From Arenicola marina (lineage: Eukaryota > Annelida > Polychaeta > Arenicolidae): a stretch of 64,000 nucleotides of DNA. Within the stretch, counting starts at the first letter, position 1. Each line of letters begins with the position of its first letter. This document shows, one piece after another, positions 32,096 to 43,140 of the stretch. Under the pieces are notes generated by a model. The model saw only the letters and a list, made by a program, of their open reading frames with translations. It was not told the origin of the DNA and made no database searches. Location of the stretch: contig OZ025248.1 in assembly GCA_964019135.1 (NCBI GenBank), forward strand, positions 44,881,670-44,945,669, in the 5' to 3' direction. The translations under genes were made by a program, and so were the position numbers.

Positions 32096-33586
32096 ATGGC
32101 AGCACGAAGGCAGATTGGACGTGGGCCAGAATTAGACCACGCCCTGCATAGAGAACTTCTCAACAACTATGAAATCTTAAATCAGGTATGTAAGTTGCAT
32201 TTTGTTCATACTAATTAATATATGGCATATCAAACGTAGCAGTTTTTGTACATTGATATAATTGGGGTATGAATTTGATATTTTAATTACAGGAGTAGTT
32301 CCGCGTATGCTATAGTCAGGATGTAGAACGATCGACCTCTGCTGGGAGAGTGCATTGTTTTAGGCGTGCGGCCGCCAGGTGGCGTATCAATGTTATATGC
32401 ATAGAGGGAACATTGGCTTGAAATTGCCGGCGTGGCAAACCTGCCAGATAACATGTGGTTTGCAGGACAGATTACCATAAGTTGAAAAATTGGTGCACTG
32501 TCTGTGTCACGGATCTGTGTGTAGTTTGCCGGTTTTCCACATTGTTGTAGGGATGCTAAGCAGGCTCCAGGCTACGAATTTCATTTTCAGTGATAATTAA
32601 GTGATATGAATAGATAATTGTTGCACTATAGGCCATACTAAGGTCAAAATAAAGATGTATGGCTTGTACTAAGGATGTGGTCCGATCTCCCGGCAGAGGG
32701 CGTTCCACGTAAGCTAAAGTCCGCTATAGTGATGTGAGCAATAGTGATGTGAGGAACTAGCTCCCTCTGCTGGCAGCGTGTAGGTGGTCGTCATTGATAC
32801 ACCTCAAACTAATCTTAGCGCAGGTGGCCAAGGGGCTACGTACGCAGCCATATCAAAGATGGCTAATTCTGTCTAGCTATTATTGCTTAATGACAGAACT
32901 CTCTATAATATTAGGTTTCGGGGAATCAATGGCCTAGGCCCAGGATTTTGTTATTAGTAACAGTAATATAGATCTATATAGACCCTGTATCCCCATGTAT
33001 ATCTCGACTCATGGTAGCCGGACTCTACCAGTGTAGCCCCTCTTGCATGTTTCCTGTTCACATTTGCTTTCCCAAACTCAGGGCTGCTCCAGTTTATACA
33101 TATAGGGCTCCTGAATAGCCCTGCGACAATCCATCACTACACATCGGGTATCTGGGCCATTGTGATAGTTACTGAGTATTATTTTTTTACAGGGTCCCAT
33201 CTACACTGGGAAGAGTGGCAAGTATTTTCCACACAGAGAAGAAAGTGGACTGAAGTCGAAAATGAAAAAAAAGGTGTAATTACAGTTGGATAGCGGTAAA
33301 ACAGGGTAGCTGTTATTGAACTGAAATGGTTCTGAATTATCGTGATAGTAACTGGTAGTGCTCTCGTGGCCATGGAAAGAAATGTTGTTTAGATTGTAAA
33401 GTTTTGTTACTTGCTTGAGGTGCCTGATGCATAGGTTGACAGACTGGACCTCCATATTAAATCTATTACCTTTTCTGTTGTATATATTTCTAATGTGATA
33501 CTATTTTCCAGGGGGTTATCAAGCGAGCACACAGCTTCCGGTCCCGCCTACGGGAGCTATTCGGGTGCTTCACCGTCGTTCATTAG
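32096..33586 (+). CDS. Unrecognised small-protein family, copy 1 (open, 3 coding exons)
   Basis: The exons are 32096-32185 (MAARRQIGRGPELDHALHRE plus LLNNYEILNQ), 33193-33273 (GPIYTGKSGKYFPHREESGL plus KSKMKKK) and 33512-33586 (GVIKRAHSFRSRLRELFGCF plus four residues, TAG). Donors are GTATGT and GTGTAA; acceptors are TTTTTTTACAG and TTTTCCAG; all junctions are phase 0. The predicted protein is 81 residues, basic, without signal peptide or membrane helix. A ~20-bp deletion relative to copies 2 and 4 replaces the usual Cys-Leu-stop with a longer tail. I do not recognise the family. Conserved features are the GP-Y-GKSGKY motif, a basic stretch and the terminal F-G-C. Confidence 0.65.
32370..32780 (+). 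promoter_or_regulatory. CTCF-like motif module in the copy 1 intron
   Basis: CCGCCAGGTGGCGT (32372-32385), GATCTCCCGGCAGAGGGCGT (32684-32703) and CTCCCTCTGCTGGCAG (32761-32776, reverse orientation) each resemble the CTCF core CCASYAGRKGGCR. The last two flank ~55 bp with ATAGTGATGTGAG repeats. The same order recurs in copies 3 and 4 and, inverted, at 22660-22750. Confidence 0.5.
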
Positions 33587-33778
33587 ATGCCCTCTTCATC
33601 TTCGTCTTCATCATCTTCACCTCATCGCTGCTGAGCAGGTATCGTGACTTATCTACATTATCAGAGAAGGTCTTGTTGCGACAAGGCCGATAAATCCCGA
33701 AGGATCCTTGGAAGTCATCGAGAGACTGCATTCTGTTGGCAATGGTTGATCGCGGAAAAACACTGATTCCTACATGTA

Positions 33779-33784
33779 AATAAA
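33779..33784 (+). terminator. Possible polyadenylation signal after copy 1
   Basis: AATAAA lies within CATGTAAATAAAATTGG, ~195 bases past the stop codon. It is the first such hexamer downstream. Confidence 0.45.
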
Positions 33785-33894
33785 ATTGGTCAATCCCAAG
33801 ATTGCACTTTTTATGCTTTAATGGCAGGATTTACACTTAGGTTTAATGCATTGGTATAATCAATCCAAGATCTAAGATATATTATTTGTACAAA

Positions 33895-34315
33895 CAAGAT
33901 TTAAAAAAGGAAAACTGATTTTATTTTTTAAAAAAGAACATAGTACAAAAAAAAGTTAGATTCGCAAGATTAGCGTCTAACGTATTGGCTGTTATTGGTT
34001 ATCCCTCTGCTGGAAAGTAAGAAAGAAAGAAACTATAAAGAAAAATTGAAAGAAAAAAACTTGAAAAAAAAAACTTGACAAAAAACTATATTTTTTTTTA
34101 CAAATTAAAAGAAAAGCTCAAAAAAGGAAAAAAATAAGAAAAAAAAAGAATGGAAAAAACGAAAAAAAACAAGAAAATGGAAAAGAAAAAAAAAAATTGA
34201 AAAGAAAAAATATTAAAATAATTAAAAAACATGAAAAAAGAAAAGAAAAGAAAAAATGAAAAAAAAGGTGAAAAGCCGAGAATAGAGAAACTCCCTATAA
34301 AAGGCGGAAAAGAGA
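33895..34315. repeat. A-rich low-complexity block
   Basis: About 420 bp of A runs broken by G, C or T. ORFs here (Lys-rich or, on the minus strand, Phe-rich) are compositional artefacts. Confidence 0.9.
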
Positions 34316-36470
34316 AAATGGTTGGCATGTCCGATTTGACTCATATTGCATGTACTTTGCTTTCCGAATGTATTGGAAGTCTTTTTTTTTTGTTTCTTTG
34401 GGTCCAACACGTGGTGACCTATTGGCGCGTGTTTTTTTTGACTTCCTCACGAAGTTTGCGGTTCCTGGGGCTGGTACAGGAGTTTGAAAAGGGGAAGGGG
34501 GGAACCACTTTCGAAAATATTATAATAGTTGGTCCACTTGCATTGCATGTTAAGCAACGTTAGTTGTAAACTCTTGTAACAGTGTTTATATATAGATAGC
34601 AATCGGGGAGAGACGTAATATAATAACAATAGTGTATTTAAAGCCTGAATGAACGTTGAGCATGTGTAGAAAGAAAGCAAGGTTTGCATCATTGATGCCG
34701 AGTGGCCAGTAGCACCTGCAGCGGCTGGTTAGGTTTATATAATAGTACCCTGCGGGTTCGTATATAATAGGCCCTATTGAATTTTTTTTTTTTTTTTTTC
34801 GGTAGTTTTATCGTATGCGTTTTGTTCTGTCTTGTGTTCTGTGTTGTCTGTGGCCACATTCTGATGCCCATAGGCCCTTCTCAAAATTTATGCATGCGGC
34901 ACCAGAACGAGGCTGCCCGCGCAGCAACGCGAAGCGTCGGTGGCAACATGGCGCACTGATGTGTTTCCTACTGTGTTAATGGCAGCTGAAAACAGCTTCC
35001 ACCAATTGCTCAAGGACAAAACAATACGCCAAGAATGGATGGTAATAATCCGAAGTGATAGTGGGCTTAATTTTTTTTAGGTATTCGTTCCATTATTGCC
35101 ACTGTTATTTGAAGAGAATAGTCGAATGTATCACCTAAAAGTTATTTACTTTCTACAACACTGACCCTACAGTGGACAGACACTAACAGTAACAGGTCGT
35201 CGCTTGGCAAGGCCCGGCTACCGGTATCCTATCTGGATATTGCATGGTATAGTGAAGATGACATTGAAACCAGATGGCCCTTCCAGATCCCGCCTTGCCC
35301 AAGGCCAATGATAGTCACAATTTTGTTTCTTGGCTTTGTGTGATAGATTATTTTTTTTACCCTTGACACTAAACAGTGAGGTATGACGCATGGATTGACC
35401 CAACAACAACAGCTTAGTAGCTTGAAAAGAGCTAAATGAGGAAGTTCAATCATTATTTGATTATTTAAAGTGGTTAAAAGTAAATGAGAAACACATAATT
35501 TAATGGCGTGTCCTATGTGTCAGTTGGCCTTATCTCAAATTAATGGGGCCGTCTCCACCTCCATACAGTCACCTCTCTGGGGTCATCTCTTTCCTGGGGG
35601 GTTACCCCATGGAGTACTGTGGTGGGGATATATTAATACATGTAATTCTGCATGTATTTACTATTCCTCTTTCTGACAGATTACAACTAGCACTGATGTG
35701 CTGGGAGCAATTTACCAAAGATGATTTTAATTGGACTGTCTGGACTCTCCTGCCTTCACTCGGAGAGAGAAATGTTACGCGTCCAATGATAACCGTTTAT
35801 AGGTTGCGGTTTGGCTTTAGATTGGGTTGGGGTTCAATTTTGGATTGATTGGGTATGTTTTGGGATTGGCTTGTGTTTAAGATGGGTTGGTTTGGTTAGG
35901 TTGCGGTTTGGCTGCGTTCTGTAAGTTTGAGATTTGGGTTTGAGATTGGGTTCGGCTGGGTTAGATGTATCCGGTATTGATAACTGGCTTGAGTCCTGAC
36001 GTGGATTGGGTTGAGTCTTGATGTTAATTGGGTTTGGTTTGCGGGTCTGGGACTGAGTTGGGATTAGCGGTCTGGACTCTCCTGCCTTCAAATTTAAAGA
36101 AAATTGTACACTCGCAAACCTGTCTGCCTCACTTGTTCAGTTTTATACTTCACTCACTCCCAGCGTAGCTGCAAGGAAGTATAATATTAAACTGGTCACA
36201 TGGTATAAGAATATATCTCGCCAGAAATAAATGGGTGCATTGTTATTCCTCCTGTGTTTGTGTCTGTTGTCCTGTTACCTCTCGTTGCACATGGCCGAGG
36301 TCTGCTTCTGCTATTAATCACATCTATGTGTAGAATGAACCATTCCGTTAAAACTCTCAACCGTAGCCACTTAAACTACAAACCATAGACAAAAACTTGT
36401 TCAATCTCACCTGCCCCCCCCCCCCCCCCCACCATCCACCACTTAGCTGCTCCTTACAGATCTATCCTAG
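34316..36470. other. Gene-free stretch with a GT-rich block
   Basis: No supported gene. A G/T-rich block (35815-36065) has repeated GATTGGGTT/GGTTTGG words. It is flanked by the direct repeat GTCTGGACTCTCCTGCCTTC at about 35739 and 36069. A T-tract is at 34777-34799 and a poly-C run is near 36414-36430. Confidence 0.6.
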
Positions 36471-37699
36471 TCTTTATCATTGCATGTTGTCAGCTTAATT
36501 ACCCTGGTGCTGACTTCTACTGCGGCACCTCTGCGGTAACCCACACCTGCCCCCCCCCCGACCAGTCTACAACTTGCTACATCACGTAGATTCCGGGAAG
36601 AGGCTTGCGTCTCGAAGATCATATAAGATTTATTACAGTGTCTCGATTTTATTTTAAATTCAAAATCTGCGGTCTCGCTGTGAATAAAATTGAATAAAAG
36701 TCTTACTAAAGTCGTGAATGCCCAAATGTACAGCGTCACCATTAGTTTATACGAATACAACTCTCAGATAAAACTCACTTGAACACAGCAGGTTTCTTCT
36801 TTCTACTCTTCAACCATGTGATGCCAGATAGTGATATTATTTCCACGACAACGACTATATTTTTGCAGAAGGTTCAACATTTTGTGGGAATAGTCGTGAA
36901 CAAGTGATAGTTAAACTCAAAATCAAATGGGCAGTTATTGTCCTGTTGCCTATGAAGCGTAACTAATTCGATGCATTACAATGCCAACACAATCGTTTCG
37001 ACTAGTCTTACAATTAAATACACTACTATCAACCACGGGGTAGTGACCCTACGCCCCTTGCTGACAAAGCCAAGTAATGCTCGTGATGTACACTCATGAT
37101 CTTTGCAACCAGGCTACTGTTACAAGGACAAGATGTTATACAGACTGACCCAGTAGGTTCATCATAACCATACATATGTAGCGTGCTAAGGGTATATTTG
37201 GCAAAATCGCTGCCACCAAAAGTGTGGCGAGTCGAAGGTGTAGGTCTTGGGTGTAATTTCAGGAAGGGGGCGTTCTAAGCCGCGATACAATTAAGCATTC
37301 TCGGTTGCCTCAGCTAAATCTTAAATAACCGAGCAATTAATAGGTAATAAGTAAGTAGTTATAGTTCAAGTGAGTTATTCCGGGTTCACTCAACCAATCG
37401 CTGCTACCATATACAAATGTATGAGCAAACTACCAATATAACTAGAATATATACATGGCATCAGCCTCTCAGCAAATATACTGATAGCTATATCACACAG
37501 AATATCACACCAATATCACAAACTAAAATATCACTGTACATGCTGCATAAATTCTCTGTTCACATTCAATATATCTTCTCGTTGCCTAATTGCTGGTCTC
37601 TTCAATGTATCACAGTATTTCTCTTATCCCCAAGCTAATTCTTTACATACCACTGCCGATTCCTCTCAATATACCTACAAAATACAGCTCTGACCTAGA

Positions 37700-38380
37700 A
37701 AATAGCAAAGACGTGCGCTGATGATGCGCTAAGAATAAAGTAAAGATATGCCCTAAGAATAGGGAATACAGATGTGTGCGGGTGCTGCGCTAAGAATAGA
37801 GAGTAAAGATGTATGCTAGTGCTGCACTAAAAATAGAGAGTACAGGTAAAGAGGTGTGCTAGTGCGGCACTAAGAATAGAGTGTAAAGAGGTTTGCTGGC
37901 GCTGCGCTAAGAGATGGAGGGTAAGGTGCGCAGGTGTTGCGCTTAGAGAGAGTGAGAGATGGTATTGACGTTCCTCGGGATTGGGCTTTTTATTGCACCG
38001 TGAACTGGTAATGAGGAAACTAATTCTGCGTGAACTGGAAATGGGGTATCAGCCAACCGTCGTGATCAAGGATTTTTATTATTCGTGAACTGGGGATTTT
38101 AATAATAAATAACCGTGAATCGGGAAATCGTTAATTTAGTATCGTGTATCCGCCCTTCCATTGCATGCGGAGAGTTTATAATTCATCGAGACCTGGGAAT
38201 AAAGAAATTTATTCTTCGTGATCTGGGAACATGAGGTACGGAAGCCCGTTGGTGCCAAGGGATGACTTAGGGATGAAGTACCTGGCGGCCGCCACTTATT
38301 TATCTAGCGGCCGCCACTTATTATAATTATCTTATTATAATTATCTGGCGACCGCCACTTATTTCCAAGTGAAACACACT
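37700..38380. repeat. Degenerate tandem repeats
   Basis: Three repeat types sit side by side: ~45-bp units with GCTGCGCTAAGAATAGAGAG (37700-37955), CGTGAACTGGGAAT-type units (37990-38230) and three GCGGCCGCCACTTATT-like units (38285-38370). No coding sequence is visible. Confidence 0.7.
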
Positions 38381-38674
38381 GCGCGAGCGTTTCCAATCGA
38401 GACGACCTTAATATAAGTGCACGATCACTTACTCAGTGTCATGCAAGCAAAGCCGTTGGAGGAGTTGGGCGGGAGCGCGCAAGGCAGGTGAGGCTACCGA
38501 AGTTTTAAAATACAACTGTTGCTCTGCGTACTTGGACGTTGGTTGCCGCTGTCATTAGCGGGCATCAAAGGTTACAATTACGACCTTATTCTAAAATAAG
38601 GAGAGCTTATAAGTTTTGATTGAAATCGTGTCTAAACTAAACTAAAGTCTAAAACGTAAAATCAAATTCATTAA

Positions 38675-39030
38675 AGCAATATATTCTGTAATTTGTTGTA
38701 TTACCAACCTCTTCCCCATGTCAAATATGTATATTCTGTCTTGAATTTGGGCTATCCGGAGAGAAGTAATTTGATCACCGGAGCAGAAGTTGGTGGCCGG
38801 CTTTATATCCCTGCGCGCCTGTTCAATGTTCGGTATTTTGTGTGTGATGTAGACCGCGGCTCGCTATCACGTCCGCGCCATATAAATAAACCGCGCAGTT
38901 TTATTTTGAAATTGTTGTTTTACAGACTCTCAGAGATTTAAAGCATATATATGCATCATAATTGTAAGGTACTTTTTGTCCTGATTCTTAAATGTAAAAA
39001 ATCTAAGATGGCGCATGTAAGTATATTGCT
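38675..39030 (+). mobile_element. TTAA-flanked MITE, copy 2
   Basis: TTAA at 38671-38674 and 39031-39034 flank termini AGCAATATA / TATATTGCT. The interior is a shorter, diverged version of 11699-12177 in the same orientation (shared: CTTGAATTT, GGTGGCCGGCTTTATAT, GACCGCGGCTCGC, AAATTGTTGTTTT). Confidence 0.8.
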
Positions 39031-39040
39031 TTAATGCCGT

Positions 39041-41590
39041 TTACACTTGGTTCGGCTGATATCTTCGTTAACATTTGAGTGAGCGTTTTTTAACATTTAC
39101 AGGCAGAGACCTAATCAATTCAATCATAATTTCCTATTAAGGCAATCTATTCTTCCTATAATATCTAAAGTTTATCTTTTATATGATAAAGCTCTACTAG
39201 GCCTAGTATAGGGCTATACAATTCTCTCGATCGGGCCGCAAGACTTCAGTTTTGGGGACAAACACACACACGTGCTCCATGTTGAAGTATAGGCAGCTAT
39301 AAGTCAATTTCTTTCCAGGTTTATTGTAAAGCCTATTAGTATCATTTCACTAAACATGGCTATAGAAGGTGTACGTTAAAATATATGGAAGCGATGAAGA
39401 ACTTATGAATATACAAGGAAAAATCCGTCTTCAAAACACTAGAAAGCTGAACATAGCGTTTAGACCTGCACCCGCGCTTTCGGGAATTCCCCAAAACAGC
39501 GAGTAACGTTTCATGTGCCTCCGCGGTAACAAAAATGGCGAGAGCAACTGATTGACTGTCAAAATGTGCAGTGCATGGAGTGCCAGACCAGTTTGATGTT
39601 TTCGTATCACCTTTGGATCATGAAAAGACAAAGTTTCTTCATTCTTTGTAAGTTTTTTTGTTTGAAGCGTTGCGCCAACGTTGTCACCGGGGGGAATCCG
39701 TGTGACGTCATAATGCCTGGTTTTCGTAGAAAATGCAAAAAAACGTTAGTTTCTCAGCCGTGTTGTACCGTCGTAACAAATATTCGTCATTGTGATGGCG
39801 CAAGTGAATGGAAAATATCGTGTCGTCTATCCGTTTTGTGCAGCTATGTCTTAAATATTTTTAATCATATCGCTAGGCCTTCCGCAATGGACCCACCCTC
39901 GGCGCCTGGCTCTTGCGCAGGTAGTGGTTCCATGTCTGTCTTTGCGTAACATATACGTCACGCCTACGTCACAGATAGTCAGGATACCAGTATGCGCAGA
40001 GATTCTAAACTCGTTCCGAACACATGCTTAGTTTGTTTGTCCTCAAAATAAGTAAACCGGAAGTCTTGGCGAACGAGATTTTATAGCCCTATTGGGCTGT
40101 ACAGTCACTTCGGGATTTTATCGAGACCCCACGAGACGGGGATACCTATGCTGTGCGTCAATGCCTAGCATCAACGGCATGTACGTGTTGCCTACCTTCC
40201 GGTTGTTTGCCTTCCCTCGCCCCACACACAAGATCGGCTAAAGCTGTCCTTGGAAGCAGAACTAACCACTGAAGTTCTGTGCATATCCGAATTATAACCA
40301 TCCGAGTAGATTTATGTAATGTATGAGCGGTTAGGCAGTTGCTAAACCAGAATGCGCTTGTCTCATGAGTGACTGTCAGGGTCAGGCGATCTGATGTGCT
40401 GCGCGGGGTTTTCCATGTCGTAGGACGTAATAATCATCATGACGCGCGTGTCTGCGCGCGGTATCTATGGTTACGTAACAACGCTCCTTATATGGACTGA
40501 GCAGGTGAGGACAATGGTGCTCCGTTTGTCGTAGAACTATAAACATTGATGATTTGGCTCAAAATACAACGCTTCCAACGGTCTCATCGAACGGACCACA
40601 TGCATTATGGAGAGATAAATGTCTTGTCTTTAACTATATTATGATTTTATTGTTAACAATGCCTGGACCAAAGCAAACAAAAAAATAGTTTCACACCCAC
40701 TCGATTCTTTAGGCACAAACCGCGCAGCTGGCCGGTTCCCAACACTAAAACGTTGACTACAATGAGTGCGCGTCACGCAGTTGCAGCAAGGCACCAGCGT
40801 GATGCGCACTCGTTCTAAGAGCACGTGTTTTTTTGTTGGTCCCCAAAAGACCTAAACCGGAAATAGAACCCGCGAGCACTGTACAGCCCTATTCGCCTTA
40901 TTCACGCATTCGCCATATTGACGCGAAAACGAGACTGTGCCTGCAAACACAAACTGCGTGACTCGTTCAACGAGTGAAATCTAATGGGAGACACTGCTGC
41001 GGGTTTGCTGCGAAATAGCTCCCGGGTGTTTTAAGTTATAAAAGGACTTATTTCAGGCAGTAGGAAAGGGTGTGTGTATTCTGGAGCATGTGAAAAATTA
41101 GGGTCTTTTGGAGGGAGTATATTTGAAACAGGGGGTATTTCCCGCGGCATGCAACAAGGGTCAATTCACATGGAAGCCGCCCCAGCCCCTATATTTTTTA
41201 ACTAGCTTTCCACGTTAGCTAGGATCTTTGTGCTGTAACATGTCAGTCTATACATTTACTATTGTTTTTGTTTTTATTATGAGTATTTTGAGTATGGGTA
41301 GGTATTATGCTGGGTATATGGAATTATGCTGACATATTTTATTTGATGAAGGGGCTAGTGTGGCAATAATTCTACTCCCCCCCCCCCCCCCCCATGCAGG
41401 TAGGCCTATAGTCCCATATGAGACAGTTGTTGCTCCGCACAACAGTCTCATATCCGCAGGCAGAAAATGTGGGTGGCACTTCCTTGGTGACCCTTCCATA
41501 TCCATAGTATTCGAGGAAGTCACTCAAAATTCGCTGCAAATCGTCAGCTTGTTCAGTAGGCGAGAGTGCTTGCCAGTTTCCAAACAGGGC
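39041..41590. other. Mostly non-coding stretch
   Basis: It is GC-richer around 39430-40050, with CRE-like TGACGTCA/TACGTCAC sites. A possible tiny first exon (ATG at 39887, donor after 39920) is not supported further. A ~80-bp direct repeat containing AAACCGGAA and TAGCCCTATT occurs at 40020-40100 and 40835-40895. A poly-C run lies near 41381. Confidence 0.45.
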
Positions 41591-41599
41591 ATGCTTGGG

Positions 41600-42459
41600 T
41601 TATTCAGCATTGTCTTCCATCTCGAAGAACTCCATCACTTGCTCCGTCAGCAAACCCTCACCGATGGTCATCACGAACTCATAGTGAGGGCGAAACCTCC
41701 CTTTGACTTTCCCGTTGACGTCGCTTCGCTGCAGAATTGTCTTCATGTGATAAAGAGTGCCGGGCGTCAACACAGGCTTGAAGAACATCTTGTAGCACTT
41801 CTGTATAAAGAAGAAGTTTATGTGTCATTGTTATGAAATGTAGGTGTCATTTTAAGTTACATAAAAGTCATCACGTGCCAGTCAATACTTTTTGCCCTCC
41901 TGGTCTTGGATGTTACGTGAACACAATTAAATGCATGATGATTGTACGTATTGGGACATCATACGATTAAAGTTACATGTGGAGCTGACCGTTGCAACGG
42001 CTGTACTAAAATAAACATAAACAGGAAATGTTACCTTTGACCACAAGCAGTGTCAATAGCCACCGCCAAAGAAAAAGTGGCGCTCCGGACGCTTCTATTG
42101 TCTCATATAATTTAGCGCTTGGGCCCCCTGTCGGTGGCACCGGTAAACAACTTGTTTACACACGTTTATGACGTTTCAAATCAGCACAAGTTTTCATTTT
42201 TGTGGCGGACAATTCATGAATTTGAAATGTTTTGCTCATTGGCAGATAATTGGTGAGCGATATGGTAGGTGTTTATTGTCTGTTATGAACCTTAAGAAAG
42301 GCTGATACAAGACATACTGGAATATATAAATATATATTTCTTTTAACCAAAATGTGGTGACACCTTACTTCGATGAAATCGTATTTGCCGTGCCACATTT
42401 CACCCACAATGGGATGCAAGTCGTCGAATCGGTCTTGTGGCCTCAAGAACTTAGTTTGT
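41600..42459 (-). CDS. Unidentified protein, last two exons
   Basis: The exons on the minus strand are 42459-42369 and 41800-41600 (TAA 41602-41600). The acceptors are TTTTTTGCAG and TTTATACAG, and the donor GAA|GTAAGG keeps phase. They encode FLRPQDRFDDLHPIVGEMWH, then KCYKMFFKPVLTPGTLYHMK, VKGRFRPHYEFVMTIGEGLL and an acidic C-terminus. Upstream exons were not found. I do not recognise the family. It could be the end of a host gene or of a domesticated transposon protein. Confidence 0.6.
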
Positions 42460-43084
42460 CTGCAAAAAATTACTAAACTTTAACATAGGACCCTACGAGA
42501 GCTATTAAATATTAAGAACAGCTGGTCGACCTCTGTCGCCCGGTGACCTGTCAGAGCCCCGAAACCACCGCATGCCGTATCTTGACAAAGCGCTACGACT
42601 CATTATTCTGCTTTTTATCAAAACAAACAGCGAGGCGTTGGACGATCGCGTGCGGTGCGAGTGTACTGTTGTGTGTGGGGAAGGCCGGGGTTAGGGGGGG
42701 GGAGGGGGTTCAAGCTGGGGTGCTGGGATGATTCAGTTGCTATGAAACTAATGTGCATGGTAGAAGTAGAAACTAGAAATGTAGACCGAAACTAAATAAA
42801 CGGGCAGTTTGGTTTTAGCTGTCCACCGAGTGAGATCGTTGAGCCTGGGAGAAACTATAGAATGATTTTACTTTTGGGATGGGGCCAACAATTGGGAGGA
42901 TGCTCACTATAGCGACAGTTTTAGAGCTGCTGGATCTGAGAGGTCAATATGGATCTGAGGTATCAAATCTAGATCTGAGGGGCTCCATACGTCACAAATA
43001 AAGTCAGTCAAGTCAATTATTAATGTCAAGGCCATTGTAGTGGACCGAAGACATAATCCGGATTTTACATTTTATGTCATTTTC

Positions 43085-43140
43085 ACCCTACGGGTGACGT
43101 AATCTCGATTTCTTATTGGCTAATGAAATATAAAAAACAG
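43085..43140 (+). promoter_or_regulatory. Promoter-like cluster without an identified gene
   Basis: GGGTGACGTAATC (CRE-like), TTCTTATTGGCTAATG (inverted CCAAT) and AAATATAAAAAAC (TATA-like) occur within 55 bp in promoter order. No convincing ORF follows for 500 bp. Confidence 0.4.

Noticed and set aside
34098..34328. Phe-rich minus-strand ORF and the Lys-rich plus-strand ORF
   Set aside because: Compositional artefacts of the A-rich block.
35834..36091. Asn/Pro/Gln-rich minus-strand ORF
   Set aside because: Reads the GT-rich degenerate repeat; no domain.
39566..39949. 127-codon plus-strand ORF in a GC-richer patch
   Set aside because: No motif, no supporting splice partner. A tiny first exon at 39887-39920 is possible but cannot be supported.
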